Below are positions 17,972-27,107 of a DNA stretch of 64,000 nucleotides, one piece after another (the first letter of the stretch is position 1; each line of letters starts with the position of its first letter). Position numbers and translations under genes: made by a program. The notes under the pieces are model-generated. The model worked only from the letters and a program-made list of their open reading frames with translations, did not search any database and was not told the origin of the DNA. This stretch comes from CAWUIO01 sp963922455 (GTDB taxonomy: Bacteria > Bacteroidota > Bacteroidia > Cytophagales > Microscillaceae), in the NCBI GenBank assembly GCA_963922455.1, contig CAWUIO010000015.1, positions 17,265-81,264 on the forward strand. The letters are read 5' to 3'.

Positions 17972-20900
17972 GTGAAAAACTTAATGCCCTTGGGCGTTGC
18001 CGTGCTGGTGGTTTCCCTTCTTCCGTATACCAAGATGGAGCCTTCGGCCTCTCCGAAACGGAGAATCCCCATTGTAACCCAACAGAAGCAGGTGTCTCCT
18101 CAGAAAGACACGTCAATTGATCTACTCAAGGTAATCCGTGACGATTACCCCGAGCCGGCACCTAGGCCCCACGTGGTCGATACGCCGTATCAACCAACCC
18201 GGTTCCCATATTATCGACCTCAGAGCTTTTATGCAGACCCTTACTTTAAGGGAAAGCCTAATAATCCCTTCCTCTACGATCCGGCCAATATAATTCAAAC
18301 CGAGATCCAGCTCGTTCCGGATTCTAATGGGAATAATTACCAAATCCGCCAAAAGATTGGAGATAGCGATTTCCGCCCTCCGCTACTCTTAAATCAAACC
18401 GATTATTTTGAATTGCAGCGGAGAAGAGATCGCTTCCAAACGTGGCGTGAACTTTCCGGGGGTAAAAATGTAGAGTCGGCAACGCAGTCTAATCGCTTAC
18501 TCATTCCAAAAATCCCGATTGAGAGCCGCTTTTTTAATAGAGTATTTAAAGGAGATTACATTGAGTTTCGGCCCACGGGCTTTGTAAACCTAGGGTTTTC
18601 CCTCCAGTCTCAAAAAGTCGCCAACCCAAGCTTGCCTATCCGGCAACAAAGAAGTACCAACTTTCTCTTTGATCCACACGCAAATATTGCCTTAACGGGT
18701 AAAATTGGAGAAGCTATGGAGATTGGAGCAAGCTTTGACACCAAAGCCGGCTTTCAATTTGACAACCAATTTAATCTGACCTACCAGGGCTACGAAGAAG
18801 ATATTATTCAGAAAATAGAGTTTGGGAATGTTAGCTTTTCAGTCCCAACAAACCTGATCCAAGGAAGCCAAAACCTGTTTGGGATCAATACAGAGCTGAA
18901 ATTTGGAAGGCTTAAAGTTCGATCGGTATTTGCAAATCAGCGGAGTCGCTCCGAGCAAATCAATTTACAAGGAGGCGCCCAGAGACGAAGGTTTGAGATT
19001 CGAGCCTCTGATTATGAAGAAAACCGACACTTTTTCTTAGGGCATTACTTCCGGAATAACTACAACCAATGGCTGAGTACCTTGCCTACCGTTGGTTCTG
19101 GTTTGCGAATCAACCGGATTCGGGTTTTTGTTACTAACCTCAGTAATGCAACCGTAGGCCAAAGGAATATTATTGCCTATACCGACTTGGGAGAATCAGA
19201 TACGGCTGTTTTGAGAAACGAAAACTTCGTGGCTCCACTCTCTCCCATTCCGGCAGTGACCCGTAATGAGTCAAATAACTTATTAAGCCGGGTGGACGGT
19301 TTGACCAACTCAGACAATATTACCCAAGACCTCCAAAACCTGGGTTTGGAAAATGGGTTGGACTTTATTGTCAATGATAATGCCCGTGAGCTTACCCGAA
19401 ATACAGAATTTACCGTTAATGAACAGTTGGGGTACATCTCCCTTTTAACCCCTTTACGGAATAATGAGGCACTTGCAGTTGCTTTTGAGTACTCTATAAA
19501 CGGACAAGTATTTGAGGTGGGGGATCAAATTGAAGACAACCCCAACTTGGAGAATAATGCCAATGTTCAAAATAATGATGAACGTATTGTTACCAAGTTA
19601 TTGAGACCTGATGCCGTTCGGATCGACCTGCCTACGTGGGATTTGATGATGAAAAATATCTATTCCCTCAATGCCAACCAGGTCAATCGCCAGAATTTTC
19701 AGTTACGAGTAGTGTATAAAGATGACTTAACGGGGATAGATAACCCTACTATACAAATCGGGGAAGAAATTCGGGATATACAGCTAATCCAATTATTGGG
19801 TTTGGATCAGTTGAACCAATTGAATGATCCCCCCTCAGATGGCAACTTTGACTACATTGAAGGACTTACCATTGATAGCCGCAATGGTAGAATAATTTTC
19901 CCGGTAGTCGAGCCCTTCGGAGACCATTTAAGAAGACAATTTGAAGCCACAGCCGATGCCAGCCTGGCCGATTTCTACGTTTTTGATGTCTTGTATGACC
20001 GGACACGGTCTGACGCCTTGCAGTTGGCTCCAGACAAAAACAAGTTTTTTATCAGTGGTAGTTTGGAAGGAAGTGCCTCTACCGATGTGTCATTACCCTC
20101 GATTGTACCGCCCCAACCAGGTTCGGTACGCGTGTATAATGGGACAATACAACTAACCGAAAACGTAGACTTTGTCGTGGATTATAGTAGCGGGCAGGTC
20201 CAGATCATTAATCCGTCTATCAATCAAGAAAATATCCGGATTGATTACGAACAGGCCGATCTCTTTAATTTTCAGACCCGACGCATGTTTGGAACCCGCC
20301 TTGAATATGAGATCAGCCCGGATATAAATTTTGGGGCAACCTACATGAACCTTACCGAAAGACCCGTAATTAGCCGGGTCAATATCGGAAACGAACCCGT
20401 AAATAACACCATGTTGGGTTTGGATGTAAATTATGCTTCCAACTCTCGCCTCTTGACCCGCTTAGTAGATAGGCTACCGCTTATTCAAACCAAAGAAGAA
20501 TCCAAGGTCAATTTTTCGGCCGAATATGCGCAACTCTTCCCGGGAGCTGCCAGTTTGAGTGGGGAAGTATCTTTTATAGATGATTTTGAAGGGAATGGCC
20601 TGGCCGTGGCCAATTTGGTACGCGTACCCCAAAGAAACTGGAAATTGGGATCTACTCCCCAAGATTTCCCCGAATTTGCCTCACAAGATTTAGATTACTC
20701 TTTTAGAAGAGCCAAGCTTGCCTGGTATAATATTGATAATGTATTTTACCGAACAGGGAGTAGTGTAAGACCAGACAATGTCGAAACAGACAACCACTAC
20801 GTTCGGGCGGTTTCTCCCCAGGAAATATTCCCTTTCCGAAACCAAAACCTAATTATTCAAACCAACGAGATTATTTTAGATTTGGCTTATTACCCTTCAG

Positions 20901-23900
20901 AACGGGGGCCTTATAACTACAATCCCAATTTAAATCCGGATGGTACCTTACCTAATCCTGCTCAGAACTTTGGCTCGATAAGCCGTAACTTTACCACAGA
21001 TAATGACTTTGATAATGCCAATGTTCAGTATGTAGAGTTTTGGTTAATGGACCCCTTTAAAGAAGGGGAGTTTGGTCGGGGAGCGGCCTTTGGTTTTAAT
21101 GATGCCAGCATAGATGAGCAGGAGGCTAAGATTGTCCTCAACTTGGGGAATGTTTCAGAAGATGTGCTACCCGATGGGGAGCTATCTTACGAAAATGTCC
21201 CTGATAATGAAAATGTACAAGAAACTACCTGGGGAAGGCCCCACAACCGACCAAATACTACCATAGCCTTTGAACCGGATCTACAAAACAGCCAGGATAT
21301 TGGTCTAGACCGTTTAACCGATGCGGATGAACAAAGCTTTCCAAGCTTTCAAAATTTTTTAAACAACATTGGAGGTTTGCCCGACTCTATAAGACAAACC
21401 ATTGTAGACGACCCATCCAATGATAATTTTACCTATTTCTTAGATCCCTCTCTAGATGGCTTACAAATCCTGGACCGTTACAAACAATTCAACGGTTTTG
21501 AAGGGAATTCACCGGCCAACTCGGCCGAATCGGCCACGAATGAGCCCGACAATGAGGATTTGAATAATAACACAACCATCAATACTGAAGAAGGCTATTA
21601 CCAATACGAAATTCCATTGAGGAAAAGTAATGTTGATGGAAGATTACTCAATGATAATGGGTATATCATCAACCGGATCACTCCCACCAATAACCAAAAC
21701 AATGAAGAGATTGATTGGTACTTGTTCCGAGTTCCCATTCGGGACCCTCGCGCTGAAGTGTTTGGAAATATAAGTGGGTTTAAGTCCGTCAATTATATGC
21801 GGATGTTTGTGACGGGATTTGAGCAACCCGTTGTGCTGCGTATGGCCCAGTTTCAAGTAGTTTCTACCCAATGGCGGGTAAATAACCTGACAGACCCATC
21901 CTTCGGCTTGATTGGCGAGCCTGATCCCAATCAAAATGTGATTGACATTTCTACGGTAAGTGTAGAAGAAAATGGGTTTGATAACCCAGAAGATCAAGTA
22001 ATCCCTTACGTATTGCCTCCGGGATCCATTCGGGACCGAGACGTAACGAGTATCTCAAGCAATGTTCAGCTCAACGAGCGGGCCATGCAGTTGGATATTA
22101 CCCGCATTGAGCAAGATAGTGCTCTCTCGGTATTTCGTAACTATAACCTTGACTTACTCAGTTATAAAAACCTGAATATGTTCATCCACGCTCAAAGGCG
22201 CTTGGATGCCAATGGGAATCCAGACCCCCTGCCCTTAGAAGATGGAGACGTAACTGCTTTTGTTCGATTGGGTACCGACTTTGACCAAAACTTTTACGAA
22301 GTAGAAGTCCCTCTCACCATTACCCCTGGTGGGGCTTCCGATCCTGAAATAATTTGGCCCGAAGCCAATGAAATCAATATTGCTTTCCAAGCTTTGGTGG
22401 ATACCAAATTGGAGCGTAACCAGCAAGGACAAGACCCTCGTACGGTGTATAGTCGTTTTGTAAATCAATATCGGGTAACGGTAGTGGGGAATCCCGACCT
22501 CAGCTCCGTACAAGTGGTAAGTATAGGGGTTCGGAACCCAGACGAAAATGAACTGGCCCAGAACCCATTTTATCAAGGAACCAACGATTTTAACTTTGTA
22601 GAAGACAATCAAGCCAAGTCTGTAAGAATTTGGGTCAACGAATTGCGCATAACCGAGTTTGACCAAACGGCTGGTTGGGCTGCCCAGGCCCAGGCTACGG
22701 TACAACTAGCTGATTTTGCCCGGCTCCAAGGATCTGTTCGATATCGTACCTTTGGCTTTGGCCAACTGGAAGATAAAATCTCCGAAAGAGCGCGTGAGAC
22801 TATATTAGAATATGACATCGCGGCCAATATCAATGTAGACAAACTCCTACCCGAAAATTGGGGGCTTAAAATCCCCTTGTATGTGAGCTACGAAAAACGG
22901 AAAATAGATCCTCGGTTTAACCCATTAGATCCCGATACCGAATTGGATGACTTCTTGGACAACTTACCCACAGATGCGGAAAGGGATAGATTCCAAAACT
23001 TAGTGCAGGATATAACCACCCGGCAAACCATTAACCTGACCAATGTCCGTAAGGAAAGGGTAAACCCAGAGGCCAAAGTACAGTTTTGGGATGTGGAAAA
23101 CTTTGCGTTTAGTTGGGCCTACACGATTGAGCGAAGCAGCAACTCGTTTATAGCCAATTATTTAAATCGAAGTGAACGCTACTCTCTGGCGTATAATTTT
23201 AGTAAAGACCGGAAATTTATTGAGCCTTTTAAAAATATTAAGTTCTTACAGTCCCCCTGGCTGAAAATCTTGGGAGATTTTAACTTCAATCTCTTACCCA
23301 ATCAAATAAGCATCAAGGGAGATCTGGACCGTAATTTTGTGCGGACCCAGTACTGGACCTCCGTGATTACGCCCACAGGCAACGATTTGACCACCGAAGG
23401 AGTCATCCCTATTTATCAGAAGCGATTCCTGTTTAATCGGGCCTATAATGTCGGGTGGAATATTACGCGGAGTATTTCGCTTAATTACAATGCTACCGTA
23501 AACGCGGTGATCGACGAACCCCAGGGCGAGATAGATACCCAACAAGAGCGGGATTCTATATGGAACAACCTCAAGAGGTTTGGGCGGACGAAAAACTTTA
23601 CCCAACAGTTTGCCTTGACGTATCGCCTGCCTATTGATAAGATCCCATTACTAGACTGGACAGATGCCAATTACTCTTATAACACAGGATTTCAATGGGT
23701 GGCCGGAGCATATCGCCCCAACCCGGATACCTTAGGCCAACAAGATACCTTGGGGAACGTGATCAGCAATACCCGTTCCCGTAATTTCCAATTAGGATTT
23801 AACTTAAGCGATCTCTATAGTAAGGTTAAATTCCTGTCAGATTTAAACGCCCCGCCCCCGCCATTGCCCGACCCTTCCGAAGAAGACTCCGTTCGGATAC

Positions 23901-25333
23901 GTCGTCGGTTTACCGACACCCGGGCCTTTAAGACGTTTGCCCGATTACTCCTGATGGTGAAACGAGTAGGCGTGACCTTCTCTACCAATGAGTCGACCAT
24001 ATTACCGGGTTTTAAACCCATACCCAACTTCTTTGGGATGGCGGATGGTTTTGGGGCACCCGGGGCAGATTTTGCCGTCTTGGGAAGTCAAGACCCAGGT
24101 ATAAGGCAGCGAGCGCTCAATAGTGACTGGCTCGTGGCCAACGAATTCCTCAATACGCCTTTTACCCAGACCCTGAGCAACAATCTTAACATAACTGCCG
24201 ACGTAGAACCCTTTGTGGACTTCAAAGTACAGTTGGATGCCCGCATCAGTAGGCAGATTAATTACCAAGAGCTGTTTCGGTTAGACACCGCTACCAATGT
24301 GGTTACCACCCAAAACCCTACTCGAAGCGGTAGCTATACTATTTCTACGATTAGTATCCGCAGTGCGTTTGGATCGGATAATGCAGAAAACGTCTCAGAT
24401 GTTTTTGAAGAATTTGTGCGCAACCGTGATGTCATACGAGATCGCCTGAGGGCGGCAAACCCTTTGGTTACCGGTAACCCGGCCGATCCGGATTACGCCT
24501 TAAACTCCCAAGATGTGTTAATCCCAGCATTTTTGGCGGCCTACACGGGAAAAAGCGCCAATGATATTAGCTTGTCACCTTTTCCTAAAACCCCCCTGCC
24601 CAACTGGCGCATCGATTACACAGGCTTGAACAAAGTAGAGTTTTTGCAGGAAGTCTTTCAGACGATTAACCTAAACCACAGCTACGAATCTGTCTTTAGT
24701 GTCAATAGCTATACCTCTTCCTTAGAGTACGATGAGTCCTTTGTGAGTATCGACACCGATGAGCGGGATTTTATAGCCGCGACGGAGACAAATGAAGAAG
24801 GAGACCTAATACCAGTATATGTGATCAATCAAGTCTCGATTCAGGAGCGCTTCAGCCCCTTAATTGGGATTAATGTTCGGACCAAGAACAATATGACCAT
24901 ACGATTCGATTACGGGCGGGAACGCAGCTTGAGTTTGAACCTATCCAATGCCCAGATTACCGAAAACAAGAGTTTAAACTATACCTTTAGCTTTGGTTAC
25001 GTCAAAAAAGATCTCAAATTACCCATTCGTAAAGGGCGGGGCGGGGAGTTTGTGGTACTAAAAAATGACGTTGATTTTCGTTTGGATGTCACGGTACGGG
25101 ATAGTCGTACCATACAAAGACAGGTTCCTCAGGATGATGAAGCTAGTTCTAATGTGATCACTTCGGGTAATTTAAACGTACAAATACGGCCGAATATCAG
25201 TTATCAAATCAATAACCAGTTGAGTTTCCAACTGTTTTACGAACGGACGGTCAACGAGCCCCGTATCTCAAGCTCTTTCCGTAGGGTCACCTCCACTGGG
25301 GGCTTCCAGTTGCGATATAATCTTGCCCAATAG
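17972..25333 (+). CDS. sprA: T9SS outer membrane translocon SprA/Sov
   Basis: SprA (Sov in Porphyromonas) forms the huge single-chain beta-barrel pore of the type IX secretion system, through which CTD-tagged proteins cross the outer membrane. At 2453 residues it matches the family (about 2400-2500). The signal peptide is MKNLMPLGVAVLVVSLLPYT with a GTG start at 17972; an ATG four codons later (17984) is an alternative. Long stretches are typical Sov: FRPTGFVNLGFS, GSIRDRDVTSIS, the aromatic barrel strands (YAWTIERSS-like) and a C-terminal strand FQLRYNLAQ. The order maeB-ruvA-sprA is conserved in gliding Flavobacteriia, but the gcvH usually found next is absent and a repeat composite follows after 14 nt. 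Confidence 0.96.
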   Translation: MKNLMPLGVAVLVVSLLPYTKMEPSASPKRRIPIVTQQKQVSPQKDTSIDLLKVIRDDYPEPAPRPHVVDTPYQPTRFPYYRPQSFYADPYFKGKPNNPFLYDPANIIQTEIQLVPDSNGNNYQIRQKIGDSDFRPPLLLNQTDYFELQRRRDRFQTWRELSGGKNVESATQSNRLLIPKIPIESRFFNRVFKGDYIEFRPTGFVNLGFSLQSQKVANPSLPIRQQRSTNFLFDPHANIALTGKIGEAMEIGASFDTKAGFQFDNQFNLTYQGYEEDIIQKIEFGNVSFSVPTNLIQGSQNLFGINTELKFGRLKVRSVFANQRSRSEQINLQGGAQRRRFEIRASDYEENRHFFLGHYFRNNYNQWLSTLPTVGSGLRINRIRVFVTNLSNATVGQRNIIAYTDLGESDTAVLRNENFVAPLSPIPAVTRNESNNLLSRVDGLTNSDNITQDLQNLGLENGLDFIVNDNARELTRNTEFTVNEQLGYISLLTPLRNNEALAVAFEYSINGQVFEVGDQIEDNPNLENNANVQNNDERIVTKLLRPDAVRIDLPTWDLMMKNIYSLNANQVNRQNFQLRVVYKDDLTGIDNPTIQIGEEIRDIQLIQLLGLDQLNQLNDPPSDGNFDYIEGLTIDSRNGRIIFPVVEPFGDHLRRQFEATADASLADFYVFDVLYDRTRSDALQLAPDKNKFFISGSLEGSASTDVSLPSIVPPQPGSVRVYNGTIQLTENVDFVVDYSSGQVQIINPSINQENIRIDYEQADLFNFQTRRMFGTRLEYEISPDINFGATYMNLTERPVISRVNIGNEPVNNTMLGLDVNYASNSRLLTRLVDRLPLIQTKEESKVNFSAEYAQLFPGAASLSGEVSFIDDFEGNGLAVANLVRVPQRNWKLGSTPQDFPEFASQDLDYSFRRAKLAWYNIDNVFYRTGSSVRPDNVETDNHYVRAVSPQEIFPFRNQNLIIQTNEIILDLAYYPSERGPYNYNPNLNPDGTLPNPAQNFGSISRNFTTDNDFDNANVQYVEFWLMDPFKEGEFGRGAAFGFNDASIDEQEAKIVLNLGNVSEDVLPDGELSYENVPDNENVQETTWGRPHNRPNTTIAFEPDLQNSQDIGLDRLTDADEQSFPSFQNFLNNIGGLPDSIRQTIVDDPSNDNFTYFLDPSLDGLQILDRYKQFNGFEGNSPANSAESATNEPDNEDLNNNTTINTEEGYYQYEIPLRKSNVDGRLLNDNGYIINRITPTNNQNNEEIDWYLFRVPIRDPRAEVFGNISGFKSVNYMRMFVTGFEQPVVLRMAQFQVVSTQWRVNNLTDPSFGLIGEPDPNQNVIDISTVSVEENGFDNPEDQVIPYVLPPGSIRDRDVTSISSNVQLNERAMQLDITRIEQDSALSVFRNYNLDLLSYKNLNMFIHAQRRLDANGNPDPLPLEDGDVTAFVRLGTDFDQNFYEVEVPLTITPGGASDPEIIWPEANEINIAFQALVDTKLERNQQGQDPRTVYSRFVNQYRVTVVGNPDLSSVQVVSIGVRNPDENELAQNPFYQGTNDFNFVEDNQAKSVRIWVNELRITEFDQTAGWAAQAQATVQLADFARLQGSVRYRTFGFGQLEDKISERARETILEYDIAANINVDKLLPENWGLKIPLYVSYEKRKIDPRFNPLDPDTELDDFLDNLPTDAERDRFQNLVQDITTRQTINLTNVRKERVNPEAKVQFWDVENFAFSWAYTIERSSNSFIANYLNRSERYSLAYNFSKDRKFIEPFKNIKFLQSPWLKILGDFNFNLLPNQISIKGDLDRNFVRTQYWTSVITPTGNDLTTEGVIPIYQKRFLFNRAYNVGWNITRSISLNYNATVNAVIDEPQGEIDTQQERDSIWNNLKRFGRTKNFTQQFALTYRLPIDKIPLLDWTDANYSYNTGFQWVAGAYRPNPDTLGQQDTLGNVISNTRSRNFQLGFNLSDLYSKVKFLSDLNAPPPPLPDPSEEDSVRIRRRFTDTRAFKTFARLLLMVKRVGVTFSTNESTILPGFKPIPNFFGMADGFGAPGADFAVLGSQDPGIRQRALNSDWLVANEFLNTPFTQTLSNNLNITADVEPFVDFKVQLDARISRQINYQELFRLDTATNVVTTQNPTRSGSYTISTISIRSAFGSDNAENVSDVFEEFVRNRDVIRDRLRAANPLVTGNPADPDYALNSQDVLIPAFLAAYTGKSANDISLSPFPKTPLPNWRIDYTGLNKVEFLQEVFQTINLNHSYESVFSVNSYTSSLEYDESFVSIDTDERDFIAATETNEEGDLIPVYVINQVSIQERFSPLIGINVRTKNNMTIRFDYGRERSLSLNLSNAQITENKSLNYTFSFGYVKKDLKLPIRKGRGGEFVVLKNDVDFRLDVTVRDSRTIQRQVPQDDEASSNVITSGNLNVQIRPNISYQINNQLSFQLFYERTVNEPRISSSFRRVTSTGGFQLRYNLAQ

Positions 25334-25347
25334 TTACCCATATTTTT

Positions 25348-25478
25348 GGGGCTGCCCCCGGCGCTGTACGGCGGCTATTTAGATTGACGTATGGTGGCGC
25401 CGGGGTCGGGCTTTCGCTACTCGCTGCCTTTCCCCACCGGGCCCCCACGAGCTCAAACAGGCCGCTCTATCCCTCATC
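25348..25478 (+). repeat. Structured intergenic repeat, copy E (type 1)
   Basis: Starts GGGGCTG 14 nt after the sprA stop, co-directional. P2 arms CCCCGGCGC / GCGCCGGGG (9 bp); P3 GGGC / GCCC; P4 GAGC / GCTC. The 3' end is CATCTT instead of CAGCC, so the outer part of P1 is partly lost while the G-C position that distinguishes type 1 remains. Left half of composite E-F. Confidence 0.9.
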
Positions 25479-25836
25479 TTAAGAAGAGAGAGCAGAGAGA
25501 AGAGATTTTTTGTCTAGCCCAAAACAAGATTCTGCTCGCCCGCAAATGTTTTGTGGTCGCATCTTTCTAGCTTGGGTAATGCCCAAAAAAATGCAGGCGA
25601 ATGGTAAATGCACCCAGCACAAAAAAGTCCCGCCTCTTCTCTCCTCTCTCCTCTAAAGTTTGGTGATGTCTTAACCCGTGAAAAAAGTCCCGCTTCCCGC
25701 CTCCCCCCTCCTTCTCTCCTCTCTCTTCTCTGCTCTCTCCTCTAAAATTTGGTGATGTCTTTACCCGTGAAAAAAGTCCCGCCTCCCGCCTCTCAGCTCC
25801 CGGTTCCTTCTCTCCTCTCTACTCTCTCCTCTCCTT
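25479..25836. repeat. Middle region of composite E-F: 180-bp module plus tandem GA/CT-rich units
   Basis: After a GA tract (25480-25506), a segment of about 150 bp (TTTTTTGTCTAGCCC ... GCACAAAAAAGTCCCGCC) is nearly identical to the sequence after copy L (63838-63968). Then come direct repeats built of AAAAAAGTCCCGC (at 25621, 25681 and about 25771), CT-rich runs and TTTGGTGATGTCTT-ACCCGTG units (25659 and 25748). Read on the other strand these are the GGCGGGACTTTTTTC units seen in the other composites. No ORF or known element is recognised. Confidence 0.85.
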
Positions 25837-25966
25837 CAGCTTAGGGATGGAGCGCATGTTTGAGCCCGCTGCTGGTATGCGCGGGGGCAGGCGAGTAGCG
25901 AGAGCCCGGCCCGCGGGCAAATAGGGGGATCATGGCCCGTGAAAGAACAATCCGCGGGCAAGCCCC
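25837..25966 (-). repeat. Structured intergenic repeat, copy F (type 2)
   Basis: On the minus strand it starts GGGGCTT 42 nt after the PhoD-like gene's stop, co-directional, and ends TAAGCTG. P2 arms CCCGCGG / CCGCGGG as in copy B; P3 GGGC / GCCC; P4 GGGC / GCTC. Inverted relative to E, so that both convergent genes each end in their own copy. Confidence 0.9.
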
Positions 25967-26008
25967 TAATTAATTCGAGGAAATCACTCGGGGCTTGTAA
26001 GGTCTATA

Positions 26009-27022
26009 TTATTTGATCGGAAAAGTCTCTTTGATATAGGAAACCTGGTTTTTTCCTTTGAGCTCCAGGCTAATTTCTTGATTGGCCCAGTCTATCTGAA
26101 TCAGCCCAAAATGTAATTGATTGACCAACTCACCCATTCGGAAGCGGTTGGGTTCGTCTTCATTTTTACGAGTATCCCAGCTGTGGGTCAAACCACTGGA
26201 GGTTACTTCGTACACCGGGGTTTGGCCAGGAATTTTGGAAATTTCACCAATATGCCGGTCGCCACTGAGTAGGATCGGGTTTTTGATTTTTTTATCAGAC
26301 AGAAGTTTGAGCAGGCGGGTACGGTCTTTGGGAAAATTCATCCACTTCTCGTAAGGGTGTTGCATAGGAATAATCTGGATGCCATTGGCGATGATATGTA
26401 CATCGGCATCGCTTTGATCTAGCTGAGCTTCGAGCCAAGCCCACTGTTTCGTTCCTAAGATGCTTCCAGAGCTTGAAATATATCGCTTGTTAACTTTTTG
26501 CACCGTATCTCTATGGTAGCGGTCATCCAGTAGAATCACCATGACTTTCTGCCCTTTGGGCCCATACGAGTAGCTGGCATATACCCCAGCCCGGGTTCGC
26601 TGAGGAGCATCGTCCGGGACCCCTAGGAAGTCTAAAAGTAGTTGCTGGCTACTATCTTTTTGAGCATAATTGCGGCCACCGTCATTGATGCCGTAATCGT
26701 GGTCGTCCCAAACGCCAATGATGGGTATCCGGGAAGCAAAGTTTTGATAAGCCTGCACTTGATTTTGAGCCTCATATTTTTCTTGTAAGACCTGCATATC
26801 GTGGGTATCTCCATAGATGTTGTCCCCGAGCCAAATCCAAAGATCAGGCGCGTTTTTTTGGATATAGGGCCACAGAGGCTGGGGAAGGTCGTGTTTGTTA
26901 CAAGAACCGAAAGCAATGCGGCTAATGGCCTTTGCTTGCGCAATGGGCTCGGTTTGGGCTTGGATTGCCCAGCTCAACCCTAGGAAAAACAGCGTGGCTA
27001 GAGGGGATATTAAATTTTTCAT
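26009..27022 (-). CDS. Secreted PhoD-like metallophosphatase
   Basis: A 337-residue alkaline phosphatase D (PhoD-like) family protein with a Sec signal peptide (about 1-23, ends IQAQ). Metal and active-site motifs: FGSCNKHD (38-45), WLGDNIYGD (64-72), GVWDDHDYGIND (about 108-119), and LLSGDRHIGEI (about 252-262). The family hydrolyses phosphomonoesters or diesters, with Fe/Ca cofactors in characterised members. It lacks the N-terminal domain of Bacillus PhoD, as is typical for the shorter Bacteroidota members. Likely periplasmic or secreted; it has no CTD. Repeat copy F follows its stop. Confidence 0.9.
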   Translation of the reverse strand: MKNLISPLATLFFLGLSWAIQAQTEPIAQAKAISRIAFGSCNKHDLPQPLWPYIQKNAPDLWIWLGDNIYGDTHDMQVLQEKYEAQNQVQAYQNFASRIPIIGVWDDHDYGINDGGRNYAQKDSSQQLLLDFLGVPDDAPQRTRAGVYASYSYGPKGQKVMVILLDDRYHRDTVQKVNKRYISSSGSILGTKQWAWLEAQLDQSDADVHIIANGIQIIPMQHPYEKWMNFPKDRTRLLKLLSDKKIKNPILLSGDRHIGEISKIPGQTPVYEVTSSGLTHSWDTRKNEDEPNRFRMGELVNQLHFGLIQIDWANQEISLELKGKNQVSYIKETFPIK

Positions 27023-27107
27023 AGATGTTTGTTCAAAGTATAAGCAAAGGAAGCAATCTCTTGTCTAGATTAGGGCAAAAACAGGTTAAGTAAGTATTAA
27101 ATTAGAT

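Noticed and set aside
23815..24268. Antisense ORFs of 60-160 codons inside sprA and other long genes
   Set aside because: They are shadows of strongly supported coding frames on the opposite strand and show no family motif or start context.
25837..25966. Insertion sequence between sprA and the phosphatase gene
   Set aside because: The inverted cores look like element ends, but no transposase or recombinase frame exists inside and no target-site duplication was evident by eye; kept only as a hypothesis for the composites.
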